A stretch of DNA of 64,000 bases, taken from positions 2,509,178 through 2,573,177 of the forward strand of contig OX422203.1 of NCBI GenBank assembly GCA_949130485.1, written 5' to 3'. This DNA comes from Agelas oroides. Its lineage: Eukaryota > Porifera > Demospongiae > Agelasida > Agelasidae. The translations under genes were made by a program, and so were the position numbers. Of the stretch, positions 10,397 through 21,436 are shown in pieces (position 1 is the first letter of the stretch; each line of letters opens with the position of its first letter). Under the pieces are notes generated by a model. The model worked only from the letters and a program-made list of their open reading frames with translations, was not told where the DNA came from and searched no databases.

Positions 10397-13177
10397 GCTA
10401 CAGTGAGGTAGAGTCGGGGTAGAGTGTGGTAGAATAAGGTAGAGTCGGGTCGAGCCAGGGTAGAGTGTGGTAGAGGAGGTAGAGTCGGGTCGAGCCAGGG
10501 TAGAGTGTGGTAGAGTGAGGTAGAGTCGGGTCGACCCAGGGTAAAATGTGATAGAGTGAGGTAGAGTCGGGTCGAGCCAGGGTAGAGTGTGGTAGAGTGA
10601 GGTAGAGTCGGATCGAGGAAGGGTAGAGTGTGGTAGAGTGAGGTACAGTCCTGTTGACCCAGGGTAGAGTGTGGTAGAGTGAGGTAGAGTCGGGTCTAGC
10701 CAGGATATAGTGTGGTAGAGTGAGGTAGAATGAGGGTAGAGTGTGGTAGAGTGAGATAGATTCGGGTCGAGCCTGGGTAGAGTGTGGTAGAGTGAGGTAG
10801 AGTCGGGTCAAGCCAGGGTAGAGTGTAGTAGAGTTAGATAGAGTCGGGGTAGAGTGTGGTAGAGTGAGGTAGAGTCGGGTGGAGCCAGGGTAGAGTGTGG
10901 TAGAGTAAGGTAGAGTCGGGTCTAGCCAGGGTAGAGTGTGGTAGAGTGAGGTAGAGTCGGGTCTAGCCAGGGTATAGTGTGGTAGAGTGAGGTAGAGTGA
11001 GGGTAGAGTGTGGTAGAGTGAGGTAGAATCGGGTCGAGCCAGGGTAGAATGTGGTAGACTGAGGTAGAGTCGTGTCTAGCCAGGGTAGAGTGTGGTAGAG
11101 TGAGGTAGAGTCGGGTCGAGCCAGGGTAAAGTGTGATAGAGTGAGGTAGAGTCGGGTTGAGCCAGGTTAGAGTGTGGTAGAGTGAGGTAGACTCGGGTCG
11201 AGCAAGGGTAGAGTGTGGTAGAGTGACGTAGAGTCGGGGTAGAGTGTGGTACAGTGAGGAAGAGTCGGGTCGAGCCAGGGTAGAGTGTGGTAAAATGAGG
11301 TGGAGTCGAGGTAGAGTGTGGTAGAGTGAGGTAGAGTCGGGTCGAGCCAGGGTAGAGTGTGTTACAGTGAGGTATATTCGGGTGGAGCCAGGGTAGAGTG
11401 TGGTAGAGTGAGGTAGAGTCGGGTCGAGCCAGGGTAGAGTGTGGTACAGTGATGTAGAGTCGGGTTAGGGTGTGGTAGAATGAGGAAGAGTCGGGTCGAG
11501 CCAGGGTAGAGTGTGGTAAAGTGAGGTAGTGTCGAGGTAGAGTGTGGTAGAGTGAGGTAGAGTCGGGGTAGAGTGTGGTTGAGTGAGGTGGAGTCGGGTC
11601 GAGCCAGGGTACAGTGTGGTAGAGTGAGGTTGAGGCGGGTCAAGCCAGGGTAGAGTATGGTAGAGTAAGGTACAGTCGGGTCAAGCAAGGTTAGAGTATG
11701 ATAGAGTGAGGTAAAGACGGGGTAGAGCGTGGTACAGTTAGTTAGAGTCGGGTCGAGCCAGGCTAGATTGTGGAAGAGTGAGGTATAGTCGGGTCAAGCC
11801 AGAGTAGCGTGTGGTAGAGTGAGGTGGAGTCGGGTTTAGCCAGGGTAGAGTGTGTTAGAGTGAGGAAGAGTCATGGTAGAGTGTGGTAGAGTGAGGTAGA
11901 GTCGGGTCGAGCCAGGGTAGAGTTTGGTAAAATGAGGTAGAGTCGAGATAGAGTGTGGTAGAGTGAGGTAGAGTCGGGTCGAGCCAGGGTAGGGTGTGTT
12001 AGACTGAGGTATAGTCGGGTGGAGCCAGGGTAGAGTGTGGTAGAGTGAGGTAGAGTCGGGTCGAGCCAGGGTAGAGTGTGGTAGAGTGATGTAGAGTCGG
12101 GGTAGAGTGTGGTAGAGTGAGGAAGAGTCGGGTCGAGCCAGGGTAGAGTGTGGTAAAGTGAGGTAGAGTCGAGGTAGTGTGTGGTAGAGTGAGGTAGAGT
12201 CGGGTCAAGCGAAAGTAGAGTGTGGTAGAGTGAGGTAGAGTCGGGGTAGAGTGTGGTAGAGTGAGGTGGAGTCGGGTCGAGCCAGGATACAGTGTGGTAG
12301 AGTAAGGTTGAGGCGGGTCGAGCCAGGGTAGAGTGTGGTAGAGTGAAGTAGAGTCGGGTCGAGCCAGTATAGAGTATGGTAGAGTAAGGTACTGTCGGGT
12401 CGAGCAAGTTTAGAGTGTGATAGATTGAGGTAAAGACGGGGTAGAGCGTGGAACAGTTAGTTAGAGTCGGGTCGAGCCAGGCTAGATTGTGGAAGAGTGA
12501 GGTATGGTCGGGTCGAGCCAGAGTAGCGTGTGGTAGAGTGAGGTGGAGTCGGGTTTAGCCAGGGTAGAGTGCGGTAGAGTGAGGAATAGTCGGGGTAGAG
12601 TGTGGTAGAGTAAGGTAGAGTCGGGTCGAGCCAGGGTAGAGTTTGGTAGAGTGAGGTAGAGTTCGGTCGAGACAGGGTAGATTGTGCTAGAGTGAGGTAG
12701 AGTCGGGGTAGAGTGTGGTAGAGTGAGGTAGAGTCGGGTCCAGCCAGGGAAGAGTGTGGTAGAGGAGGTAGAGTTGGGTCGAGCCAGGGTAGAGTGAGGT
12801 AGAGTCTGGTCGAGCGAGGGTAAAGTGTGGTAGAGTGAGGTAGAGTCCGCGTAGAGTGTGGCAGAGTGAAGTAGAGTCGAGTCGAGCCAGGTTAGAGTGT
12901 GTTAGAGTGAGGAAGAGTCCGGTTGAGCCAGGGTAGAGTGTGGTAGAGAGAGGTAGAGTTGGGTCGAGCCAGGATAAAGTGTGGTAGAGTGAGGTAGAGT
13001 CGGGGTAGAGTGTGGTAGTGTGAGCTAGAGTCCGGTCGAGCCAGGGTAGAATGTGGTAGAGTGAGGTAGAGTCGGGTCGAGCCAGGGTAGAGTGTGGTAG
13101 AGTGAGGTAGAATCGGGTCGAGTCAGGGTAGAGTGTGGTAGAGTGAGGTAGAGTAGGGTCGAGCCAGGGTAGAGTGT
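10397..13177 (+). repeat. Third GCTACAG copy followed by block X2 (right member of the 5.7-kb pair)
   Basis: The first part (10,397 to about 11,200) continues the 1.1-1.2-kb series. From about 11,211 the order switches to that seen at 5041 and follows block X1 to the GCTACAG at 13,178. Compared with X1 it has a 123-bp insertion of three L units near 12,200-12,330, including a GCGAAAGTAGAG variant and an extra GTTGAGGCGGG near 12,308. The switch near 11,200 is a duplication junction. Confidence 0.82.
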
Positions 13178-16100
13178 GCTACAGTAAGGTAGAGTCAGGG
13201 TAGAGTGTGGTAGAATGAGGTAGAGTCGGGTCGAGCCAGGGTAGAGTGTGGTAGAGGAGGTAGAGTCGGGTCGAGCCAGGGTAGAGTGTGGTAGAGTGAG
13301 GTAGAGTCGGGTCGAGCCAGGGTAAAGTGTGATAGAGTGAGGTAGAGTCGGGTCGAGCCAGGGAAGAGTGTGGTAGAGTGAGGTAGAGTCGGATCGAGCA
13401 AGGGCAGAGTGTGGTAGAGTGAGGTAGAGTCCTGTTGACCCAGGGTAGAGTGTGGTAGAGTGAGGTAGAGTCGGGTCGAGCCAGGGTATAGTGTGGTAGA
13501 GTGAGGTAGAATGAGGGTAGAGTGTGGTAGAGTGAGATAGATTCGGGTCGAGCCTGGGTAGAGTGTGGTAGAGTGAGGTAGAGTCGGGTCAAGCCAGGGT
13601 AGAGTGTAGTAGAGTTAGGTAGAGTCGGGGTAGAGTGTGGTAGAGTGAGGTAGAGTCGGGTCGAGCCAGGGTAGAGTGTGGTAGAGTAAGGTAGAGTCGG
13701 GTCTAGCCAGGGTAGAGTGTGGTAGAGTGAGGTAGAGTCGGGTCTAGCCAGGGTATAGTGTGGTAGAGTGAGGTAGAGTGAGGGTAGAGTGTGGTAGAGT
13801 GAGGTAGAATCGGGTCGAGCCAGGGTAGAATGTGGTAGACTGAGGTAGAGTCGTGTCTAGCCAGGGTAGAGTGTGGTAGAGTGAGGTAGAGTCGGGTCGA
13901 GCCAGGGTAAAGTGTGATAGAGTGAGGTAGAGTCGGGTTGAGCCAGGTTAGAGTGTGGTAGAGTGAGGTAGAGTCCGGTTGAGCCAGGGTAGAGTGTGGT
14001 AGAGTGAGGTAGAGTCGGGTCGAGCCAGGAGAAAGTGTGGTAGAGTGAGGTAGACTCGGGGTAGAGTGTGGTAGAGTGAGCTAGAGTCCGGTCGAGCCAG
14101 GGTAGGGTGTGGTAGAGTGAGGTAGAGTCGGGTCGAGCCAGGATAGAGTGTGGTAGAGTGAGGTAGTGTCGGGTCAAGCCAGGGTAGAGTGTAGTAGAGT
14201 GAGGTAGAGTCTGGGTACTGTGTGGTAGAGTGAGGTAGGGTCGGGTCGAGCCAGGGTAGAGTGTGTTAGAGTAAGGTAAAGTCGGGTGGACCCATGGTAG
14301 AGTGTGGTAGAGTGAGGTAGACTCGGTTCGAGCCAGGGTAGAGTGTGGTAGAGTGGCGTAGAGTCGGGGTAGAGTGTGGTAGAGTGAGGAAGAGTCGGGT
14401 CGAGCCAGGGTAGAGTGTGGAAAAATGAGGTAGAGTCGAGATAGAGTGTGGTAGAGTGAGGGAGAGTCGGGTCGAGCCAGGCTAGAGTGTGTTAGAGTGA
14501 GGTATAGTTGGGTGGAGCCAGGGTAGAGTGTGGTAGAGTGAGGTAGAGTCGGGTCGAGCCAGGGTAGAGTGTGGTAGAGTGATGTAGAGTCGGGGTAGAG
14601 TGTGGTAGAATGAGGAAGAGTCGGGTCGAGCGAGGGTAGAGTGTGGTAGAGTGAGATAGAGTCGGGTCGAGCGAAAGTAGAGTGTGGTAGAGTGAGGTAG
14701 GGTCGGTGTAGAGTGTGGTAGAGTGAGGTGGAGTCGGGTCGAGCCAGGGTAGGGTGTGGTAGAGTGAGGTAGAATCGGGTCGAGCCAGGATAGAATGTGG
14801 TAGAGTGAGGAAGAGTCGGGTCGAGCCAGGGTAGAGTTTGGTAGAGTGAGGTAGAATCGGGACAAGCCAGGGTAGAGTGTGGTAGAGTGAGGTAGAGTAG
14901 GGTCGAGCCAGGGTAGAGTGTGCTACAGTGAGGTAGAGTCGGGGTAGAGTGTGGTAGAATGAGGTAGAGTCGAGTCGAGCCAGGGTAGAGTGTGGTAGAG
15001 GAGGTAGAGTCGTGTCGAGCCAGGGTAGAGTGTGGTAGAGTGAGGTAGAGTCGGGTCGAGCCAGGGTAAAGTTTGATAGAGTGAGGTAGAGTCGGGTCGA
15101 GCCAGGGTAGAGTGTGGTAGAGTGAGGGAGAGTCGGGGTAGAGTGTGGTAGAGTGAGGTAGAGTCGGCTCGAGCAAGGGTAGAGTGTGGTAGAGTGAGGT
15201 AGAGTCCGGTTGACCCAGGGTAGAGTGTGGTAGAGTGAGGTAGAGTCGGGTCGAGCCAGGGTATAGTGTGGTTGAGTGAGGTAGAATGAGGGTAGAGTGT
15301 GGTAGAGTGAGATAGATTCGGGTCGAGCCTGGGTAGAGCGTGGTAGAGTGAGGTAGAGTCGGGTCAAGCCAGGGTAGAGTGTAGTAGAGTTAGGTAGAGT
15401 CGGGGTAGAGTGTGGTAGAGTGAGGTAGAGTCGGGTCGAGCCAGGGTAGAGTGTGGTAGAGTAAGGTAGAGTCGGGTCTAGCCAGGGTACAGTGTGGTAG
15501 AGTGAGGTAGAGTCGGGTCTAGCCAGGGTATAGTGTGGTAGAGTGAGGTAGAGTGAGGGTAGAGTGTGGTAGAGTGAGGTAGAATCGGGTCGAGCGAGGG
15601 TAGAATGTAGTAGACTGAGGTAGAGTTGTGTCTAGCCAGGGTAGAGTGTGGTAGAGTGAGGTAGAGTCGGGGTAGAGTGTGGTAGAGTGAGGTGGAGTCG
15701 GGTCGAGCCAGGATAGAGTATGGTAGAGTAAGGTACAGTCGGGTCGAGCAAGGTTAGAGTGTGATAGAGTGAGGTAAAGACGGGGTAGAGCGTGGAACAG
15801 TTAGTTAGGGTCGGGTCGAGCCAGGCTAGATTGTGGAAGAGTGAGGTATGGTCGGGTCGAGCCAGAGTAGCGTGTGGTAGAGCGAGGTGGAGTCGGGTTT
15901 AGCCAGAGTAGAGTGTGGTAGAGTGAGGAATAGTCGGGGTAGAGTGTGGTAGAGTAAGGTAGAGTCGGGTCGAGCCAGGGTAGAGTTTGGTAGAGTGAGG
16001 TAGAATTCGGTCGAGACAGGGTAGATTGTGCTAGAGTGAGGTAGAGTCGGGGTAGAGTGTGGTAGAGTGAGGTAGAGTCGGGTCGAACCAGGGTAGAGTT

Positions 16101-17519
16101 TGGTAGAGTGAGGTAGAGTTCGGTCGAGACAGGGTAGATTGTGCTAGAGTGAGGTAGAGTCGGGGTAGAGTGTGGTAGAGTGAGGTAGAGTCGGGTCCAG
16201 CCAGGGAAGAGTGTGGTAGAGGAGGTAGAGTTGGGTCGAGCCAGGGTAGAGTGAGGTAGAGTGTGGTCGAGCGAGGATAAAGTGTGGTAGAGTGAGGTAG
16301 AGTCCGGGTAGAGTGTGGCAGAGTGAAGTAGAATCGGGTCGAGCCAGGGTAGAATGTGGTAGAGTGGGGTAGAGTCGGGTCGAGCCATGGTAGAGTGTGG
16401 TAGAGTGAGGTAGAATCGGGTCGAGCCAGGGTAGAGTATGGTAGAGTGAGGTAGAGTAGGGTCGAGCCAGGGTAGAGTGTGCTACAGTGAGGTAGAGTCG
16501 GGGTAGAGTGTGGTAGAATGAGGTAGAGTCGGGTCGAGCCAGGGTAGAGTGTGGTAGAGGAGGTAGAGTCGGGTCGAGCCAGGGTAGAGTGTGGTAGAGT
16601 GAGGTAGAGTCGGGTCGAGCCAGGGTAAAGTGTGATAGAGTGAGGTAGAGTCGGGTCGAGCCAGGGTAGAGTGTGGTAGAGTGAGGTAGAGTCCGGGTAG
16701 AGTGTGGTAGAGTGAGGTAGAGTCGGATCGAGCAAGGGTAGAGTGTGGTAGAGTGAGGTAGAGTCCTGTTGACCCAGGGTAGAGTGTGTTAGAGTGAGGT
16801 AGAGTCGGGTTGAGCCAGGATATAGTGTGGTAGAGTGAGGTAGAATGAGGGTAGAGTGTGGTAGAGTGAGATAGATTAGGGTCGAGCCTGGGTAGAGTGT
16901 GGTAGAGTGAGCTAGAGTCGGGTCAAGCCAGGGTAGAGTGTAGTAGAGTTAGGTAGAGTCGGGGTAGAGTGTGGTAGAGTGAGGTAGAGTCGGGTCTAGC
17001 CAGGGTATAGTGTGGTAGAGTGAGGTAGAATCGGGTCGAACCAGGGTAGAATGTGGTAGACTGAGGTAGAGTCGTGTCTATCCAGGGTAGAGTGTGGTAG
17101 AGTGAGGTAGAGTCGGGTCGAGCCAGGGTAAAGTGTGATAGAGTGACGTACAGTCGGGTTGAGCCAGGTTAGAGTGTGGTAGAGTTAGGTAGAGTCCGGT
17201 TGAGCCAGGGTAGAGTGTGGTAGAGTGAGGTAGAGTCGGGTCGAGCCAGGATAAAGTGTGGTAGAGTGAGGTAGAGTCGGGGTAGAGTGTGGTAGAGTGA
17301 GCTAGAGTCCGGTCGAGCCAGGGTAGAGTGTGGTAGATTGAGGTAGAGTCGGGTCGAGCCAGGGTAGAGTGTGGTAGAGTGAGGTAGTGTCAGGTCAAGC
17401 CAGGGTAGAATGTAGTAGAGTGAGGTAGAGTCTGGGTACTGTGTGGTAGAGTGAGGTAGGGTCGGGTCGAGCCAGGGTAGAGTGTGTTAGAGTGAGGTAA
17501 AGTCGGGTTGAGCCATGGT
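13178..17519 (+). repeat. Mosaic array with GCTACAG cassettes at 13,178, 14,922 and 16,481
   Basis: The cassette spacings here (1,744 and 1,559 bp) do not match the regular 1,200 or 1,373 bp, and segments of several HOR types alternate. A local 113-bp tandem duplication (two L plus one S) is visible where TCGAGACAGGGTAG at 16,011 recurs at 16,124. The stretch holds only L, S and 40-bp units. No gene is visible. Confidence 0.78.
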
Positions 17520-20500
17520 AGAGTGTGGTAGAGTGACGTAGAGTCGGGGTAGAGTGTGGTAGAGTGAGGAAGAGTCGGGTCGAGCCAGGGTAGAGTGTGG
17601 AAAAATGAGGTAGATTCGAGATAGAGTGTGGTAGAGTGAGGGAGAGTCGGGTCGAGCCAGGGTAGAGTGTGTTAGAGTGAGGTATAGTTGGGTGGAGCCA
17701 GGGTAGAATGTGGTAGAGTGAGGTAGAGTCGGGGTAGAGTGTGGTAGAGTGAGCTAGAGTCCGGTCGAGCCAGGGTAGACTGTGGTAGAGTGAGGTAGAG
17801 TCGGGTCGAGCCAGGGTAGAGTGTGGTAGAGTGAGGTAGAATCGGGTCGAGCCAGGGTAGAGTGTGGTAGAGTGAGGTAGAGTAGGATCGAGCCAGGGTA
17901 GAGTGTGCTACAGTGAGGTAGAGTCGGGGTAGAGTGTGGTAGAATGAGGTAGAGTCGGGTCGAGCCAGGGTAGAGTGTGGTAGAGGAGGTAGAGTCGGGT
18001 CGAGCCAGGGTAGAGTGTGGTAGAGTGAGGTAGAGTCGGGTCGAGCCAGGGTAAAGTGTGATAGAGTGAGGAAGAGTCGGGTCGAGCCAGGGTAGAGTGT
18101 GGAAAAATGAGGTAGATTCAAGATAGAGTGTGGTAGAGTGAGGGAGAGTCGGGTCGAGCCAGGGTAGAGTGTGTTAGAGTGAGGTATAGTTGGGTGGAGC
18201 CAGGTTAGAATGTGGTAGAGTGAGGTAGAGTCGGGTCGAGCCAGGGTAGAGTGTGGTAGAGTGATGTAGAGTCGGGGTAGAGTGTGGTAGAGTGAGGAAG
18301 AGTCGGGTCGAGCCAGGGTAGAGTGTGGTAAAGTGAGGTAGAGTCGAGGTAGAGTGTGGTACAGTGAGATAGAGTCGGGTCGAGCGAAAGTAGAGTGTGG
18401 TAGAGTGAGGTGGAGTCGGGTCGAGCCAGGGTACAGTGTGGTAGAGTGAGGTTGAGGCGGGTCGAGCCAGGGTAGAGTGTGATAGAGTGAGGTAGAGTCG
18501 GGTCGAGCCAGGATAGAGTATGGTAGAGTAAGGTACAGTCGAGTCGAGCAAGGTTAGAGTGTGATAGAGTCAGGTAAAGTCGGGGTAGAGCGTGGTACAG
18601 TGAGATAGAGTCGGGGCGAGCCAGGCTAGATTGTGGAAGAGTGAGGTATAGTCGGGTCGAGCCAGAGTAGAGTGTGGTAGAGTGAGGTGGAGTCGGGTTT
18701 AGCCAGGGTAGAGTGTGCTAGAGTGAGGTACAGTCGGGGTAGAATGTGGTAGAGTGAGATAGAGTCGGGTCGAGCCAGGGTAGAGTTTGGTAGAGTGAGG
18801 TAGAGTTGGGTCGAGCCAGGGTAGATTGTGCTAGAGTGAGGTAGAGTCGGGGTAGAGTGTGGTAGAGTGAGGTAGAGTCGGGTCCAGCCAGGTAAGAGTG
18901 TAGTAGAGGAGGTAGAGTTGGGTCAAGCCAGGGTAGAGTGAGGTAGAGTCTGGTCGAGACAGGGTAAAGTGTGGTAGAGTGAGGTAGAGTCCGGGTAGAG
19001 TGTGGCAGAGTGAAGTAGAGTCGGGTCGAGCCAGGTTAGATTGTTGTAGAACGAGGAAGAGTCCGGTGAGCCAGGGTAGAGTGTGGTAGAGTGAGGTAGA
19101 GTCGGGTCGAGCCAGGATAAAGTGTGGTAGAGTGAGGTAGAGTCCGGTTAGAGTGTGGTAGAGTGAGCTAGAGTCCGGTCGAGCCAGGGTAGAGTGTGGT
19201 AGAGTGAGGTAGAGTCGGGTCGACCCAGGGTAGAGTGTGGTAGAGTGAGGTAGAGTCGGGTCGAGCCAGGGTAGAGTGTGATAGAGTGAGGTAGAGTCGG
19301 GTCGAGCCAGGGTAGGGTGTGCTACAGTGAGGTAGAGTCGGGGTAGAGTGTGGTAGAATGAGGTAGAGTCGGGTCGAGCCAGGGTAGAGTGTGGTAGAGG
19401 AGGTAGAGTCGGGTCGAGCCAGGGTAAAGTGTGATAGAGTGAGGTAGAGTCGGGTCGAGCCAGGGTAGAGTGTGGTAGAGTGAGGTAGAGTCCAGGTAGA
19501 GTGTGGTAGAGTGAGGTAGAGTCGGATCGAGCAAGGGTAGAGTGTGGCAGAGTGAGGTAGAGTCTTGTTGACCCAGGGTAGAGTGTGGTAGAGTGAGGTA
19601 GAGTCGGGTCGAGCCAGGGTATAGTGTGGTAGAGTGAGGTAGAATGAGGGTAGAGTGTGGTAGAGTCAGGTAGATTCGGGTCGAGCCTGGGTAGAGTGTG
19701 GTAGAGTGAGGTAGAGTCTGGTCAAGCCAGGGTAGAGTGTAGTAGAGTTAGGTAGAGTCGGGGTAGAGTGTGGTAGAGTGACGTAGAGTCGTGTCGAGCC
19801 AGGGTAGAGTGTGGTAGAGTGAGATAGAATCGGGGTACAGTGTAGTAGAGTGAGGTAGAGTCGGGTCGAGACAGGGTAGAGTGTGATAGAGTGAGGTAGA
19901 ATCGGGGTAGAGTGTGGTAGACTGAGGTAGAATCGGGGTACAGTGTAGTAGAGTGAGGTAGAGTCGGGTCGAGCCAGGGTAGAGTGTGGTAGAGTGAGGT
20001 AGAGTCAGGGTAGAGTGTGGTAGAGTGAGGTAGAATCGGATCGAGTCAGGATAAAGTGTGATACAGTGAGATAGAGTCGGGTCGAGCCAGGGTAGAGTGT
20101 GGTAGAGTGAGGTAGAGTCTGGGTAGAGTGTGATAGAGTGAGGTAGATTCTGGTCGAGCCAGAGTAAAGTGTGGTAGAGTGAGGTAGATTCCGGGTAGAG
20201 TGTGGCAGAGTGAAGTAGAGTCGGGTCGAGCCAGGTTAGAGTGTGGTAGAGTGAGGAAGAGTCCGGTGAGCCAGTGTAGAGTGTGGTAGAGTGAGGTAGA
20301 GTCGGGTCGAGCCAGGATAAAGTGTGGTAGAGTGAGGTAGAGTCCGGTTAGAGTGTGGTAGAGTGAGCTAGAGTCCGGTCGAGCCAGGGTAGAGTGTGGT
20401 AGAGTGAGGTAGAGTCGGGTCGAGTAAGGGTAGAGTGTGGTAGAGTGAGGTAGAGTCGGGTCGAGCCAGGGTAGAGTGTGATAGAGTGAGGTAGAGTCGG

Positions 20501-21436
20501 GTCGAGCCAGGGTAGAGTGTGCTACAGTGAGGTAGAGACGGGGTAGAGTGTGGTAGAATGAGGTAGAGTCGGGTCGAGCCAGGGTAGAGTGTGGTAGAGG
20601 AGGTAGAGTCGGGTCGAGCCAGGGTAGAGTGTGGTAGAGTGAGGTAGAGTCGGGTCGAGCCAGGGTAAAGTGTGATAGAGTGAGGTACAGTCGGGTCGAG
20701 CCAGGGTAGAGTGTGGTAGAGTGAGGTAGAGTCGGATCGAGCAAGGGTAGAGTGGGGTAGAGTGAGGTAGAATCCTGTTGACCCAGGGTAGAGTGTGGTC
20801 GAGTGAGGTAGAGTCGGGTCGAGCCAGGGTATAGTGTGGTAGAGTGAGGTAGAATGTGGGTAGAGTGTGGTAGAGTGAGGTAGATTCGGGTCGAGCCTGG
20901 GTAGAGTGTGGTAGAGTGAGGTAGAGTCGGGTCAAGCCAGGGTAGAGTGTAGTAGAGTGAGGTATGGTCAGATCGAGCCACAGTAGATTGTGGTGGAGTG
21001 AGCTGCAGTCGGGTCTAGCCAGGGTAGAGTGTGGTAGAGTGAAGTAGAATCGGGGTACAGTGTAGTAGAGTGAGGTAGAGTCGGGTCGAGCCAGGGTAGA
21101 GTGTGATAGAGTGAGGTAGAATCGGGGTAGACTGTGGTAGAGTGAGGTAGAATCGGGGTACAGTGTAGTAGAGTGAGCTAGAGTCGGGTCGAGCCAGGAT
21201 TGAGTGTGGTAGAGTGAGGTAGAGTCAGGGTAGAGGGTGGTAGAGTGAGGTAGAATCGGATCGAGTCAGGATAAAGTGTGATACAGTGAGGCAGAGTCGG
21301 GTCAAGTCATGGTAGAGTGTGGTAGAGTGAGGTAGAATCCTGTTGACCCATGGTAGAGTGTGGTAGAGTGAGGTAGAGTCGGGTTGAGCCAGGTTAGAGT
21401 GTGGTAGAGTGAGGTAGACTCGGGTCGAGCAAGTGT
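17520..21436 (+). repeat. Large HOR block, copy 0 (about 3.9 kb)
   Basis: The variant order from about 17,520 is repeated from about 21,437 at an offset of 3,917 bp (GCTACAG 17,907 to 21,824). The offset falls to 3,876 after 19,321 to 23,197. The 41-bp difference is one extra L unit in this copy, carrying TCGACCCAGGG near 19,230. Later the offset grows to 3,977 (CTGCAG 21,003 to 24,980), explained by 29 bp and 72 bp present only in the right copy near 24,600 and 24,870. Confidence 0.88.

Noticed and set aside
13857..15176. Longest minus-strand open frame (about 439 codons), and dozens of similar ones, as protein-coding genes rich in L, P, T, S and Y
   Set aside because: The repeat consensus is stop-free in all minus frames, so long open frames are expected. 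Overlapping frames are equally open, many starts are TTG, and the peptide period of 41 residues is just three 41-bp units. There is no sign of codon-level conservation, signal peptide or splice context.
20985..21010. CTGCAG variant units (for example at 21,003) as regulatory sites or insertion scars
   Set aside because: They are ordinary L units with a few substitutions (GAGCTGCAG for GAGGTAGAG), propagated with HOR copies. They are useful as markers only.
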